Below are positions 5,762 to 14,384 of a stretch of 26,346 bases of DNA, piece after piece (positions within the stretch are counted from its first letter, which is position 1; each line of letters opens with the position of its first letter). The stretch comes from a virus. A model generated the notes under the pieces. It saw only the letters and a list, made by a program, of their open reading frames with translations. It ran no database searches and was not told where the DNA came from. The stretch is from the IMG/VR virus record IMGVR_UViG_3300025131_000359, positions 1-26,346 of that record; one strand, written 5' to 3'. Position numbers and translations under genes: made by a program.

Positions 5762-7637
5762 CGAGAACAAGGACTTCACCACCTTCGCGGAGAAGAACCT
5801 GTTCATCCAGACTAAGAAGGGTGAGCTAATCCCGTTCAAGCTGAACAAGAGCCAAGTGCTCAGACAGAAGATGCTTGATGAGATGGATGCAGCAGGAATA
5901 CCCATCAGAGTCTGGGAGGCCAAGGCTAGGCAGGCAGGATGCAGTACCCACGTTCAAGGCTGGATGTTCCACAGGTGTGTGACGAGGCGTGATGAGGCTG
6001 GGTTGATTGCTGCCCACGCAGACCACGCTGTTCACAGCATCTTTACAAAGACAAAGCTCTTCTTAGACAACCTCCCTGCCCGTCTTCAGCCACTAACGAA
6101 GTACAACAACAGGGCTGAACTAGACTTCAGAGCACCTGTTGGTCCTAACGGTCTACGAAGCAGACTTACAGTGATGACTGCGAAGAGTGCAGAAGACGCT
6201 CGCGGAACGACAGCTAGGCTCGCTCACTTCTCAGAGGTAGCCTTCTATAAGCAACCAGAGCGTTACTTCTTAGCCACACTCCAGTCTATGCCTGACGAGC
6301 CAGGGACCTTTGCCTTTGCCGAGTCTACCTGTAACGGCTCAGGAGACTTTCACCACACAATGTACCTAGGTGCCAGGGTCTGGAACGAGGAGCCCTACCC
6401 CTGGATGCCGCTTAAGAAGAAGTACCCAGGAGACCCCGATTCAACTTGGTTCGCCTACTTCACTCCGTGGTTTATTGTTGATGAGTACACTCGTCCTCTT
6501 AAGTGTTCTCCAGAGGAGTTTGAGAAGTCTATTAACCCAGAAGAGAGGGCTCTTCTTGAGAACTTCGGGGAGTGGATTGACCTAGAGAACCTGTCATGGC
6601 GAAGAGAGACGATTGCTTCCAAGTGTGGTGGCTCAGTAGAGAGATTCCATCAGGAGTACCCAAGCACTGACGAGGAGGCTTTCAGCGCCTCAGGCTCTCC
6701 TGTGTTCGACAGGGACGCCGTCCAGGCTCAGAAGAACATTCATGGGTGTTGGTGCGAGATGTGTCTCCCGTACTCTGGCGCTATTAAGCCCGCTGAGAAT
6801 GTGGCTCCTCCACATAGGTGGTACGAAATAAGGGATATAAGCAATTACCCGCTAGGGAGAGAGCGTCTTTACTCCACCTACAAGCCAGTTCTTGATGAGG
6901 CGTCTGACGGTATGGGGAGGATGTCTGTTTGGGAGGACCCAGAGCCAGGGTGTCGGTACATAGTTAGCGCTGACGTTAGCAAGGGGACTGGGAGTGGGGA
7001 CTGGGACCACCTGTGTGTCTTCAACTTAGCCACCCTTGAGCAGGTTGCTGAGTGGAGGGGCAAGATTGAGTTAGACGCTCTGTCCCCCCTGTGTCTTCTT
7101 GTCGCCATTTACTACAACAACGCCATTCTAGCCCCAGAGGTGACTGGCCTTGGGGCTGGTCTGATTGCTCTGCTTGAGCGCTCTAGGTATTGGAACCTGT
7201 ACAGGCGAATCACTACAGACACGCTTGGTGGTCCTGGGATCCACCTTGGGTGGGACACGAACAGAAAGACAAAGCCTGCGATGGTTGGTCTGATGCAGAA
7301 GTCTATCAAGGAGGCTTATGTAAAAATTAGGTCGCGGGCTGTACTTGATGAGATGGAGGCGTACACGCGCACCGTCCTCTATAGCCGTGACGGCATTGAT
7401 TCCTTGCAGGCGAGGATGGGCGCTCCCCCTGGAAAGAATGATGACGCTTGTGTGTCAGCGATGATTGCTGTGGCAGTCGCCCACTACACCCCTGGAGGCA
7501 TGACGAAGATCAACGCCACAGAAGTGGACATGGACAAGGCTATGGACCACAACCAGTGGTCAGATGAGGACTGGTCTACTTACGAGCAGAGTCAGTCTGC
7601 TACGAGAAGGCTACTCAGTGGGAAGAGGCGGCAGTAA
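5697..7637 (+). CDS. Terminase large subunit
   Basis: Motor that packages DNA into the prohead and cuts it. Two domains are visible in 646 aa. ATPase: an adenine-side segment with IPFKLNKSQ (45-53), a Walker A-like KARQAGCST (76-84, the degenerate type common in phage terminases), Walker B with catalytic Glu LAHFSE (175-180) and the coupling motif ESTCNG (209-214). RNase H-like nuclease: D426 in SADVSKG, E481 in APEVTG, and D582/D583 in NDDACVSAM. The length is normal. The GTG start lies 65 bases inside the upstream gene. The stop end runs 23 bases into the oppositely oriented zinc/winged-helix gene. A CxC-x2-C cluster near 351-356 (CWCEMC) is an oddity that could bind metal. Confidence 0.95.
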   Translation: MAVKKRTQRTSDELGEAELLLDENKDFTTFAEKNLFIQTKKGELIPFKLNKSQVLRQKMLDEMDAAGIPIRVWEAKARQAGCSTHVQGWMFHRCVTRRDEAGLIAAHADHAVHSIFTKTKLFLDNLPARLQPLTKYNNRAELDFRAPVGPNGLRSRLTVMTAKSAEDARGTTARLAHFSEVAFYKQPERYFLATLQSMPDEPGTFAFAESTCNGSGDFHHTMYLGARVWNEEPYPWMPLKKKYPGDPDSTWFAYFTPWFIVDEYTRPLKCSPEEFEKSINPEERALLENFGEWIDLENLSWRRETIASKCGGSVERFHQEYPSTDEEAFSASGSPVFDRDAVQAQKNIHGCWCEMCLPYSGAIKPAENVAPPHRWYEIRDISNYPLGRERLYSTYKPVLDEASDGMGRMSVWEDPEPGCRYIVSADVSKGTGSGDWDHLCVFNLATLEQVAEWRGKIELDALSPLCLLVAIYYNNAILAPEVTGLGAGLIALLERSRYWNLYRRITTDTLGGPGIHLGWDTNRKTKPAMVGLMQKSIKEAYVKIRSRAVLDEMEAYTRTVLYSRDGIDSLQARMGAPPGKNDDACVSAMIAVAVAHYTPGGMTKINATEVDMDKAMDHNQWSDEDWSTYEQSQSATRRLLSGKRRQ

Positions 7638-7995
7638 GCCCGTAGACTCCCCACCCTGTCTTCACGATGTCGCCTGGATTTTTGTATACAACCTCGTACA
7701 CATCCTCTTTCGGCAGACCGCTAGCCTCTACGATGTCCTTTAAGCGCATCTCCCCCTGCTTCCTAAGGAGGGCTTCGATGGCATCCCTGGTGGGGTGTGC
7801 TGTGGGAGCCTTCTCTTCGTTAGGGCTTGGGATGTCAACGACTGCCGCTATCGCAGCCCCGAAGCGGCCACAGTGCCAACAACGGACCTCTCTAAAGTTA
7901 GACCGCTCAGCGATGTCGTAGATGGCTGACTTCGTTGTCCAGGCAAAGTCCCTGCTGCACAGCGGGCTCACACACTTCATGTCGTAAATACGCAT
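7615..7995 (-). CDS. Zinc-ribbon and winged-helix protein, 126 aa
   Basis: The N-terminal half has C8-x4-C13 and C39-x-H-C42, a probable zinc ribbon. The C-terminal half (about 68-122, from TRDAIEALLRKQGEMRLKDI) has the helix pattern and the GVYGL beta wing of a winged-helix DNA-binding domain like HARE-HTH or similar. It is probably a small transcription or DNA-binding factor; the target is unknown. AAGGGGAAG before the ATG is a strong ribosome site. It lies 15 bases downstream of the portal gene on the same strand, so it is likely co-transcribed with it, and its end overlaps the end of the large terminase gene. Confidence 0.78.
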   Translation of the reverse strand: MRIYDMKCVSPLCSRDFAWTTKSAIYDIAERSNFREVRCWHCGRFGAAIAAVVDIPSPNEEKAPTAHPTRDAIEALLRKQGEMRLKDIVEASGLPKEDVYEVVYKNPGDIVKTGWGVYGLTAASSH

Positions 7996-8010
7996 TACTT
8001 CCCCTTAGTT

Positions 8011-9975
8011 TTAGAATCTGCCCATCACAGCTTCAGCGCTGGATGGAGCTACCTCTCTCGGCCCAGTCCCAGCAAGGGTCTCTCCTTCAGCCCCCATGCC
8101 AGTGTTCTCTACGCCACCTTCAGCCCGTGGGTCTTCAGCCGCTTGCCCAGCAGCCCCGGCAGAGATAGCTGCTCCTTGTAGCTGCGACAAGGGACCGACA
8201 AGGACTCTCTTGTCTTGTCGCCATACCTTGAAGGCTTGATCCATGAAGTTTTGAATTGTGTCAGGAGGAAGCACTCCTCCCTGAACCAGAGGAGCAAGCG
8301 TTCCAGTGACTCCCTGGATAGTCTGAAGCAGACCCATAAAGGCTCTCTGCTCTTCCGCAGGATCAACTGGGATTGTAGACCCAGCCTGAATGTTCACATC
8401 GTAGAAGCCCTGGATGTCAGAGGCAGTAAAGGAGATGAACTCATCATCCCCAGCATCACCGTCAATCCTTAGGTAACGAACCTCATCGAAGTACTGACGC
8501 ATGATTGAAAGCATCTTGCGGCCAATGTTTGAGATGAACTTCTCTGTTCCCTCTAGGCGCATACCAACACGACCCTTAGTAGCAGCAGAGGCAATAGCGA
8601 CCTCAGTCGCTGTGGTCCCCTTGCGGCTTGCTCCTCCACGCTGGAACGAGTCAATGCCTGAGATCTCATACATCAGCTTAGACAGACCACTAAGAACCAT
8701 TGGAGTGGTACTCGGAGGGGGAGCTTCAGGCAGGAGCATAAGAGCATCCTGAATTCTAGCCACGCTGGCAGGAACCTCAGCTACAGCCATGTCTTCCTCA
8801 GACTCAAGGAGTCCAGCAAGCTGACCAGACTCAAGGGCTCCAGGGGCAGCAACGAACTTGCGCCGTGAAGACAAGCGGTGGTGCCTAAGGATGTAAGCCC
8901 ACTCGTCGTTAAGCCGCTGAGAGATGTCCTTGATGGAGTAGAGGTCAGCCACTCGCGTGCTGTAGAAGTTGTTAGGAACATCGACAAAGCGAAGGACTTC
9001 GTAGGGGTAGCCCTTCATTTCAATCGGGTCTGCGATGTGCCGAAGGATAGAATCCTGAGCATCACCAGTTCCTGGGTTCTTAAGCATCCACATGACGTAA
9101 CGACGAAGCCCGTCACCCGCATCACCCCAGTATCGAACCTCATAGAGCGTCACATACTCAGGCTCAATCTCGGGCTGGTTGAGATTGTTATGAGCCGAGT
9201 GCCCAGTAAGGGTTGCTGGGATTGCCTCTTCAAGCCAGGAGTCAGCAACAACGCTGTGGGGGACGTTAAACCTGTCGTCTTCTCTCAGGTCGTCAAGACG
9301 AACAATCATTCGCTCGCAAACCCAAGGGCACTTCTTAAGGTCTGTGTATCCAGGGGGGATGAGTAGGTCCCACGGGCAAACCCTGTTGTACGTTGGGTTG
9401 TCGTCAGGGCCTTCCTCAAACGACATCTGGTCGTCTGCCATGATTCTACGAAGCTGTCGCTGTTGCTCAGCGGTAAGGGCTCCGTCCTGCTCGTTCCCAG
9501 GCAGCGGCTTCTCTGGACCACTGTCGTAGTCTTCCTCTGTGTAGAAGGAGCCACTCCCCTCGTAGCCGACCTTAGCCACACCGATGCCAAACAAGATGGT
9601 GTCTAAGACAACGCTGCGAGTTGTTTTGTTTCCGTCAATCTCATTCCAGATGTAATTCAAAGCAGTCTCTGCCACACGGGCAGACTCTTTGTCACCGGGA
9701 CGACGAGGCTTAACGTAAATATATGGGTTGGCTGAGATGACCCCAGGGATGATGGTGTTGGCGTTAGCCAAGAGGAAGTTGAAGTTAACTTCCTGTCCCT
9801 CTTCAAAGTGGAGACCGTCTGGCCCTCCAGCCCCTTCAGCCGAGTAGGCATGCTGGACAGAGCGCCAAATTGGGAGGTGGTTTTCCTCAATAATCCTTTC
9901 TGACTCCTCGATCTTTTCGACCCAGGTTGAGATTTCTGAGGAAGACATCTGAATTTTTATATTTTCGTTTGGCAT
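8011..9975 (-). CDS. Portal protein
   Basis: Dodecameric ring at the unique vertex through which DNA enters and leaves. The protein is about 654 aa, in the range for podovirus portals. The N-terminal part has the portal-family order: an early helix (about SSEISTWVEKIEESERIIEE), HLPIWRSVQHAY, NFNFLLANANTIIPGVISANP, and NKTTRSVVLDTILFGIGVAK; a long helical stretch later includes the RRKFVAAPGA region; the C-terminus is Ala/Gly-rich. I place the start at the ATG 9973-9975. A TTG at 9996 in frame would add 7 residues but has no good ribosome site; the ATG has only a short-spaced GGAACC. It is on the minus strand, opposite to the terminase and the capsid genes, which is unusual. Confidence 0.88.
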   Translation of the reverse strand: MPNENIKIQMSSSEISTWVEKIEESERIIEENHLPIWRSVQHAYSAEGAGGPDGLHFEEGQEVNFNFLLANANTIIPGVISANPYIYVKPRRPGDKESARVAETALNYIWNEIDGNKTTRSVVLDTILFGIGVAKVGYEGSGSFYTEEDYDSGPEKPLPGNEQDGALTAEQQRQLRRIMADDQMSFEEGPDDNPTYNRVCPWDLLIPPGYTDLKKCPWVCERMIVRLDDLREDDRFNVPHSVVADSWLEEAIPATLTGHSAHNNLNQPEIEPEYVTLYEVRYWGDAGDGLRRYVMWMLKNPGTGDAQDSILRHIADPIEMKGYPYEVLRFVDVPNNFYSTRVADLYSIKDISQRLNDEWAYILRHHRLSSRRKFVAAPGALESGQLAGLLESEEDMAVAEVPASVARIQDALMLLPEAPPPSTTPMVLSGLSKLMYEISGIDSFQRGGASRKGTTATEVAIASAATKGRVGMRLEGTEKFISNIGRKMLSIMRQYFDEVRYLRIDGDAGDDEFISFTASDIQGFYDVNIQAGSTIPVDPAEEQRAFMGLLQTIQGVTGTLAPLVQGGVLPPDTIQNFMDQAFKVWRQDKRVLVGPLSQLQGAAISAGAAGQAAEDPRAEGGVENTGMGAEGETLAGTGPREVAPSSAEAVMGRF

Positions 9976-10050
9976 GGTTCCGATGGTACTTGACAAAACT
10001 TTCTGGTTAAACTCATATCCAGATCACGCGATAATGCGTTTGGAGGAACC
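9976..10050. promoter_or_regulatory. Divergent intergenic region, portal versus scaffold
   Basis: This 75-base gap must hold transcription and translation signals for both directions. On the plus strand there is a perfect -35 TTGACA (9990-9995); 18 bases on is CATATC, a poor -10, while GATAAT at 10030-10035 is a good -10 but lies 34 bases away. CTGG-12-CCAG forms a small symmetric element at 10003-10022. The two leaders share GGAACCATG as a 9-base inverted repeat (9973-9981 and 10045-10053). The scaffold ribosome site is GGAGGA. A promoter is likely but its exact boxes are not settled. Confidence 0.4.
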
Positions 10051-10863
10051 ATGACACTAGAGACGCCCATCGACAACTTTGAAGAAACCCTCGACGAGGA
10101 TAATTCTGAAGAGATCGGTAGTGAGGCTGACGATGCCTATGGTGAAGAAGAGCATCTAGCTGACCAAGTTGAACCTGAGCAAGAAAGCGACGAGGATTCT
10201 TTCTGGGGTGGAAACCCTGAAGAGCTTCCTGAAGAGTTAAAGGCTTCTTACAAGAACATGCAGGCTGCGTTCACTAAAAGAATGCAGCGAATGGCTACTC
10301 TTGAAAATAAGTACTTTGATTCTATCGACGCTGCCAATGCTGCCGTGCTTGCACGACAGGAAGCTCAGGCTCCCGTTGAGGAAGTTGAAGAGGATAGTCC
10401 TCCTGACCTTTCTCAGGGAGCAAAGCCTGAAGACGTAATCTCCTATTACGTTGAGAAGGAGGTTCAGAAAAGACTTGAAGCCTCCGGCATCAAGAACTTG
10501 GCCCAGGAGATGCAACCCGTTGCACATCGAGAGAGAGTTACAGGGGCTTACCGACAGTTTGCTTCCTCTGCTCCCAACCTCGATCACCAGAAGCTTGCGC
10601 CGCTGACAGGTCAGATCATTGATAATGATCCTGAGCTTGCTCAGTTGGCACAGGTCAACCCTGCCGCTGCCATTCGTCTCGCTGCCCGTGTTGCACAGGC
10701 TGAGATGAAGGCAGTATCTACTAAACAAAAAAGTCGAAAGCGTCGTCAGGCAGCTCCTGTGTCGGCTCGTAGTGGAACCGTTGTTAAGCCTAGGCGAGAG
10801 TCTATGCTTGATGCAGCCACCAGAGCCCTCAAAGAAGCTGGTTTGAATCCAGACAATTTCTAA
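10051..10863 (+). CDS. Capsid scaffolding protein
   Basis: Internal protein on which the prohead shell is assembled. 270 aa with the usual scaffold look: a very acidic N-terminus (about 1-50), a central helical/coiled region (KASYKNMQAAFTKRMQRMATL near 64-84 and EDVISYYVEKEVQKRLEASG near 126-145), and a basic C-terminal part (KQKSRKRRQ near 225-233) that would bind the capsid protein. No enzyme motif or protease signature was seen. It lies directly upstream of the major capsid gene. The ribosome site GGAGGA is 4 bases before the ATG. Confidence 0.82.
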   Translation: MTLETPIDNFEETLDEDNSEEIGSEADDAYGEEEHLADQVEPEQESDEDSFWGGNPEELPEELKASYKNMQAAFTKRMQRMATLENKYFDSIDAANAAVLARQEAQAPVEEVEEDSPPDLSQGAKPEDVISYYVEKEVQKRLEASGIKNLAQEMQPVAHRERVTGAYRQFASSAPNLDHQKLAPLTGQIIDNDPELAQLAQVNPAAAIRLAARVAQAEMKAVSTKQKSRKRRQAAPVSARSGTVVKPRRESMLDAATRALKEAGLNPDNF

Positions 10864-10880
10864 TTAAATAAGGAAATATC

Positions 10881-11972
10881 GTGGCAAATCCAACAGCTAC
10901 TATTACTTGGAACCGGGTCTACTCGACTACCGCAGCGGCAGAACGCGCTTCGGTAGCGATGGAGATCGTTCAGGCTAACCCTCTCCTCTGGCACATGTAC
11001 CGCCAGGGCGCAGTTATCTACGAGGGAGGCACTGAGTGTCGTGTCCCCGTGGTCCTCACCGAGTCGCAGAACATTGGTGCCATTGGCACTTATGAGACTT
11101 TCTCTACCACTGCGGAAGACGGTCCTACCAAGGCCCGCTACCCCAACTGGTACAAGAACCGCGCTTCGATGGTCATTGACAACACTGAGCTTGCTCAGAA
11201 CCGTGGCAAGTACCAGATCGTCAACCTCCTTCAGGCCAAGCAGGCGATTTCTAAGATCAGCATGATTAACGACCTTGCTCGTCAGATGTACGCTGATGGT
11301 GGCGCAGAGTCCGCCACCTCGACCACTCCGAAAGAAATTAACGGACTTCAGTCAATGCTGGACTTCGCTACTTTCGGAACTCAGACAGGCAACGTTGGCG
11401 GGATCGCGAAGGGTGATTTCACTTCTACGTGGCAGAACCAGTACGGCGCAATCACTGCGTTCGGCACTGATGGTCTAGACGTTTGGGAAGAGGTCTACAT
11501 GAACTGCTCTAAGAAGGGCACTCATCCTGACATCATCCTGACGGACCCGCAGGTCTACCGCTTCTTCAAGCGACTCGTTGCTCCTAATCAGGAAGAGCGA
11601 GACGTTGCGATGTGGAACCAGGGCTTTGAGAACCTGCTCTTCAACGGAACCCCCGTGGTCCCCGATGAGGAACTCGCAGCAACTGGCAAGACCTTCTTCT
11701 TGACGACCAGTGGAAAGCGCGGAGTCACCGACTTCAACCTGAAGCCGGAATACTTTGAGGTCCCCGGCAAGAACCCGCTTGTTCAGGGTAAGGGCACGGC
11801 CATTGGCCTTCAGCTCGCCATCCTGTCTTCGGACGACTTCCGTCAGACTGAGTTCCTCACGCCGCCTAACAGCGATGTGATCCTCAGCCATACCTACTTC
11901 ACCTCGATGCTGGTTGCGTCGTCGTTGTCCCGTCAGGGCTGCGTCGATTTCGCTGGCGCGATTCAGTTTTAA
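10881..11972 (+). CDS. Major capsid protein (HK97-like fold)
   Basis: Main shell protein, 363 aa. The order of motifs fits phage capsid proteins: an N-terminal arm, EGGTECRVPVVL (E-loop/beta region near 48-59), the long helix around 111-138, INGLQSML near 152-159, and PDIILTDPQVYRFFKRL near 217-233, the P-domain helix conserved in this family. It starts with GTG at 10881, with AAGGAAA 6-7 bases upstream; MANPTAT is a common capsid start. Arginine is coded by CGN only, unlike most neighbouring genes, consistent with high expression. It lies between the scaffold and a decoration-type protein. Confidence 0.93.
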   Translation: MANPTATITWNRVYSTTAAAERASVAMEIVQANPLLWHMYRQGAVIYEGGTECRVPVVLTESQNIGAIGTYETFSTTAEDGPTKARYPNWYKNRASMVIDNTELAQNRGKYQIVNLLQAKQAISKISMINDLARQMYADGGAESATSTTPKEINGLQSMLDFATFGTQTGNVGGIAKGDFTSTWQNQYGAITAFGTDGLDVWEEVYMNCSKKGTHPDIILTDPQVYRFFKRLVAPNQEERDVAMWNQGFENLLFNGTPVVPDEELAATGKTFFLTTSGKRGVTDFNLKPEYFEVPGKNPLVQGKGTAIGLQLAILSSDDFRQTEFLTPPNSDVILSHTYFTSMLVASSLSRQGCVDFAGAIQF

Positions 11973-11992
11973 GCTAAGAGAGGGATACTAAA

Positions 11993-12514
11993 ATGTCTGA
12001 TTTTATGTTTGGTGGTTCAGCTCTTACGCTGGACATTGGTGTTCGTAATGATACTGGTGCCGCTGTCGTCGCTGGTGATGTTGTGCAGATTGACTTCGCA
12101 CAGGGCGCAGTTGGGCAGGATGGCTATGGAGCCGTTACGCCCGCAGCGGGTGGTGCCGACAATGGATGGGCCGACAACCCGTTGGACGTTGGTTCTGGCT
12201 TCTTTTCGGTGACGGGCTCTGTTGTCGCGCCGACTGGGGCTAGCATCCAGACCCTTGACGGAATGATTATTCGCGTTGGAGGCGCTGCCCAGGTTCAGGT
12301 GCTTGCTCCTGGCGGCGGTATCGCAGTAGGAGACTTGCTTGACATCTCTCCTGGCAACGACTGGTTGGTTATCTCCGGTATGAACGGTGGAAATATCTCT
12401 GTTGCCAATACTGCGGCTTCAATCGGCTTGATTCGTGGCGTTGCTCTAGAGGCTCTCGGCGCTGGCCTGACCTCTGTTATCAACGTATGGCTCCGTCCGT
12501 TCGGCGGCGCATAA
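11993..12514 (+). CDS. Probable capsid decoration protein
   Basis: 173 aa, Gly/Val/Ala-rich and mostly beta, resembling capsid-associated decoration proteins of the DUF2190-like type: IAVGDLLDISPGNDW (about 105-119) then a small-domain end ALEALGAGLTSVINVWLRPF. It would sit on the outside of the shell and stabilise it; this rests on composition, motif and position directly after the major capsid gene. The ribosome site GAGAGGGA precedes the ATG. A strong hairpin follows the stop. Confidence 0.72.
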   Translation: MSDFMFGGSALTLDIGVRNDTGAAVVAGDVVQIDFAQGAVGQDGYGAVTPAAGGADNGWADNPLDVGSGFFSVTGSVVAPTGASIQTLDGMIIRVGGAAQVQVLAPGGGIAVGDLLDISPGNDWLVISGMNGGNISVANTAASIGLIRGVALEALGAGLTSVINVWLRPFGGA

Positions 12515-12530
12515 TAAACAACGTGTGTCG

Positions 12531-12554
12531 GGTGGGGGGCTTCGGCCCCCTGCC
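12531..12554 (+). terminator. UUCG-capped hairpin between capsid genes
   Basis: GGTGGGGGGC and GCCCCCTGCC pair into a 10-bp stem (two G-U pairs) around a TTCG tetraloop, 16 bases after the decoration gene stop. Such stems are strong terminator or RNA-stability elements. Only TTA follows, not a U-tract, so it may be a partial terminator or processing site that sets lower expression downstream. Confidence 0.6.
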
Positions 12555-12578
12555 TTACGCAACTAGGAGATTAGAATT

Positions 12579-13031
12579 ATGGCTGTTGCAGCACACGTTA
12601 GCCGGGTAGCGAAAGATTACGCTCCGCACGGTTATTCAATTATGGCCGAGGTAAGCAAAGAGATCTCGATTGATGAGGGCGAGGAGGACTTTACATTCGT
12701 TTATCTGATGCCGGATGACGCAGACATCTATGTGGAGTCTGTTGTCATTTCATCGTTTGACGGCATTGGTGCGGCGACCACCGACACCCTTTCGATCACG
12801 GTTCAGTCCGTGGACGATGCTGGCTGGGCAAACGCTCAGCAGATTGCGTTCCGCACTTTTGACTCTGACGAGGATGACGGAACTGCTTTGGCCGCAAAGA
12901 CTCAGGAGTCGCTTACTGTGACGAACCCGGTTGTTGCTAAGGGCAAGTTCTTGAACGTCGTCCTTACCCCAATCGGCACCTCGCCTGAGACAATCCTGGA
13001 CCTCCAAATCCGCTACCGCCGCAAGGCTTAG
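12579..13031 (+). CDS. Small beta-rich structural protein, 150 aa
   Basis: I do not recognise a named family. It is acidic and beta-rich with alternating strands (for example IYVESVVISSF, TLSITVQSV, LDLQIRYR), like small jelly-roll virion proteins, and lies between the decoration protein and the neck adaptor. It could be a second decoration protein or a head-tail joining part. The ribosome site AGGAG lies about 9 bases before the ATG. It lies after the UUCG hairpin, and its Arg codons are mostly CGN like the capsid genes. Confidence 0.72.
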   Translation: MAVAAHVSRVAKDYAPHGYSIMAEVSKEISIDEGEEDFTFVYLMPDDADIYVESVVISSFDGIGAATTDTLSITVQSVDDAGWANAQQIAFRTFDSDEDDGTALAAKTQESLTVTNPVVAKGKFLNVVLTPIGTSPETILDLQIRYRRKA

Positions 13032-13061
13032 TCAAACTCACCCACTCTAGGAGGGTCGTTC

Positions 13062-14381
13062 GTGAACCTTTCGGAACTCAGAACGGCTCTCCAAGAGCGG
13101 CGTGAGGACTACTCAGCCTCCGACGCTAAACTCAATCGCCGGATTAATCAGGCGTACCTAGACATCTGCTCTAGGCGTAAGTGGGGATGGCTTCGCAGGG
13201 AATACACTGCGAACACCCACGCAAGCACTACGATCACAGGAACTGGCCCTGCGGGAGGCCCAGCCCCAGGCTTGACTTCGATTGTAGCTACGAACGGGAC
13301 CAACGAGATTGGCCTTGGTGCCACAATCGCTGCGAACACTGAGACACTTCTCGGCAAGAGAATCCTCATTGACAGCGCCTTCTACACAGTCATAGACATG
13401 ACGCCAAACGGACTCACTCTGTTCTTAGACAGGGTCTACACGGGCAAGGATTACCCAGACTCTACGACAGACCCTCTGAACTGGGACTATGGAAGCATCA
13501 AGGTGGTCTACGACGAAGTGGCTCTCCCACTGGGCACAGAGTCAATCATTGAGTCCTCTCTCTTCACAGGCTCTACTTCTTACGCTCTAAGCCTAGAGGC
13601 TATCCAGCCAGCCACGATGTCCATGCGTGACAAGGATGTCTCTGGTCAGCCCACAGCCTGCTCTGTCATAGAGAAGAAGCCTATCTACAGGCCGCGTAAG
13701 AAGGTCAGTGACTTCGGGCCTCTAACAGCGGGAGCAGGTGGGCTTCTAACTGTTGGCGCTACTTATAAGTACTGGTACAGCTTCTACGATCAGAAGTCTG
13801 GAGCTGAGTCCTCCTTGAGCGAAGAGTCTAGCGTGACCTTAAGCGCTGCTCAGAACCGGGTTACGCTGCCCACGGTAGTGGCTCGCAAGGACTACGTCCT
13901 CCGCATCTACAGAAGCACTGCTGGTGGGTCTGTTCCATACCTTCTCAGGGACAAGCTTGAGGAGTCTGTTGCGGTTGTTGACGACGAGTCTGACGACTAC
14001 TTAGGCACCAGAGGCCCTGACAGCGCCTCTACTATGTTCCTGACTCTCTACCCATACCCAGACTCCACCTATCAAGTTCACACGCTCCTGATGATGGAAG
14101 CTCTTAGGCTTGATGACGACGACGACCGTCCGATGTTTGACTCAGGCTACTCGACCACTCTTCTTGATGGCGCTGAGATGCTGATGCTCAATGCAGAGGA
14201 TGAGCAGGCTAGGGCTAACGCTGTTCAGCGACGTTACGAGACAGGCATCCAGAGGATGATCATGCAAGACAGGCTCAACTTCCAGCAGCGTGTCTTGATT
14301 GGGAGAGGCGGGCGAAGGGTTGTAGGCAAGGGGACTTGGCTGTACGCCTCTGGCTCTGACGATAGTAACTTCAGGGCTTAG
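13062..14381 (+). CDS. Neck adaptor protein with Fn3-like insertion
   Basis: Probable head-tail adaptor that docks on the portal. Residues 1-50 (start MNLSELRTALQERREDYSAS, then KLNRRINQAYLDICSRRKWGWL) match the N-terminal helices of SU10/P22-type adaptors. The C-terminal YPYPDSTYQVHTLLMMEAL and DDDDRPMFDSGYSTTLL with helices to about 405 are the other conserved half. In between, residues about 215-318 form a beta-sandwich with KYWYSFYDQKSGAESS and VLRIYRSTAGG, typical of Fn3-like domains. At 439 aa it is about twice the usual adaptor length, which the insert and the loops near 50-200 explain. The start is GTG, with AGGAGGG upstream. Confidence 0.78.
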   Translation: MNLSELRTALQERREDYSASDAKLNRRINQAYLDICSRRKWGWLRREYTANTHASTTITGTGPAGGPAPGLTSIVATNGTNEIGLGATIAANTETLLGKRILIDSAFYTVIDMTPNGLTLFLDRVYTGKDYPDSTTDPLNWDYGSIKVVYDEVALPLGTESIIESSLFTGSTSYALSLEAIQPATMSMRDKDVSGQPTACSVIEKKPIYRPRKKVSDFGPLTAGAGGLLTVGATYKYWYSFYDQKSGAESSLSEESSVTLSAAQNRVTLPTVVARKDYVLRIYRSTAGGSVPYLLRDKLEESVAVVDDESDDYLGTRGPDSASTMFLTLYPYPDSTYQVHTLLMMEALRLDDDDDRPMFDSGYSTTLLDGAEMLMLNAEDEQARANAVQRRYETGIQRMIMQDRLNFQQRVLIGRGGRRVVGKGTWLYASGSDDSNFRA

Positions 14382-14384
14382 CCG

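Noticed and set aside
7600-7660. Copy of the GGAACCATG inverted repeat at the other end of the portal block
   Set aside because: I searched the terminase/zinc gene junction by eye and found none, so a simple repeat-mediated inversion is not supported.
9976-9996. TTG start at 9996 for the portal
   Set aside because: It extends the portal by 7 residues only, with no good ribosome site; the ATG at 9975 is more usual, though its own site is weak too.
10237-10728. Minus-strand open frame of 163 aa across the scaffold gene
   Set aside because: It is antisense to a well-supported scaffold gene and has Cys/Ser/Leu-rich nonsense composition.
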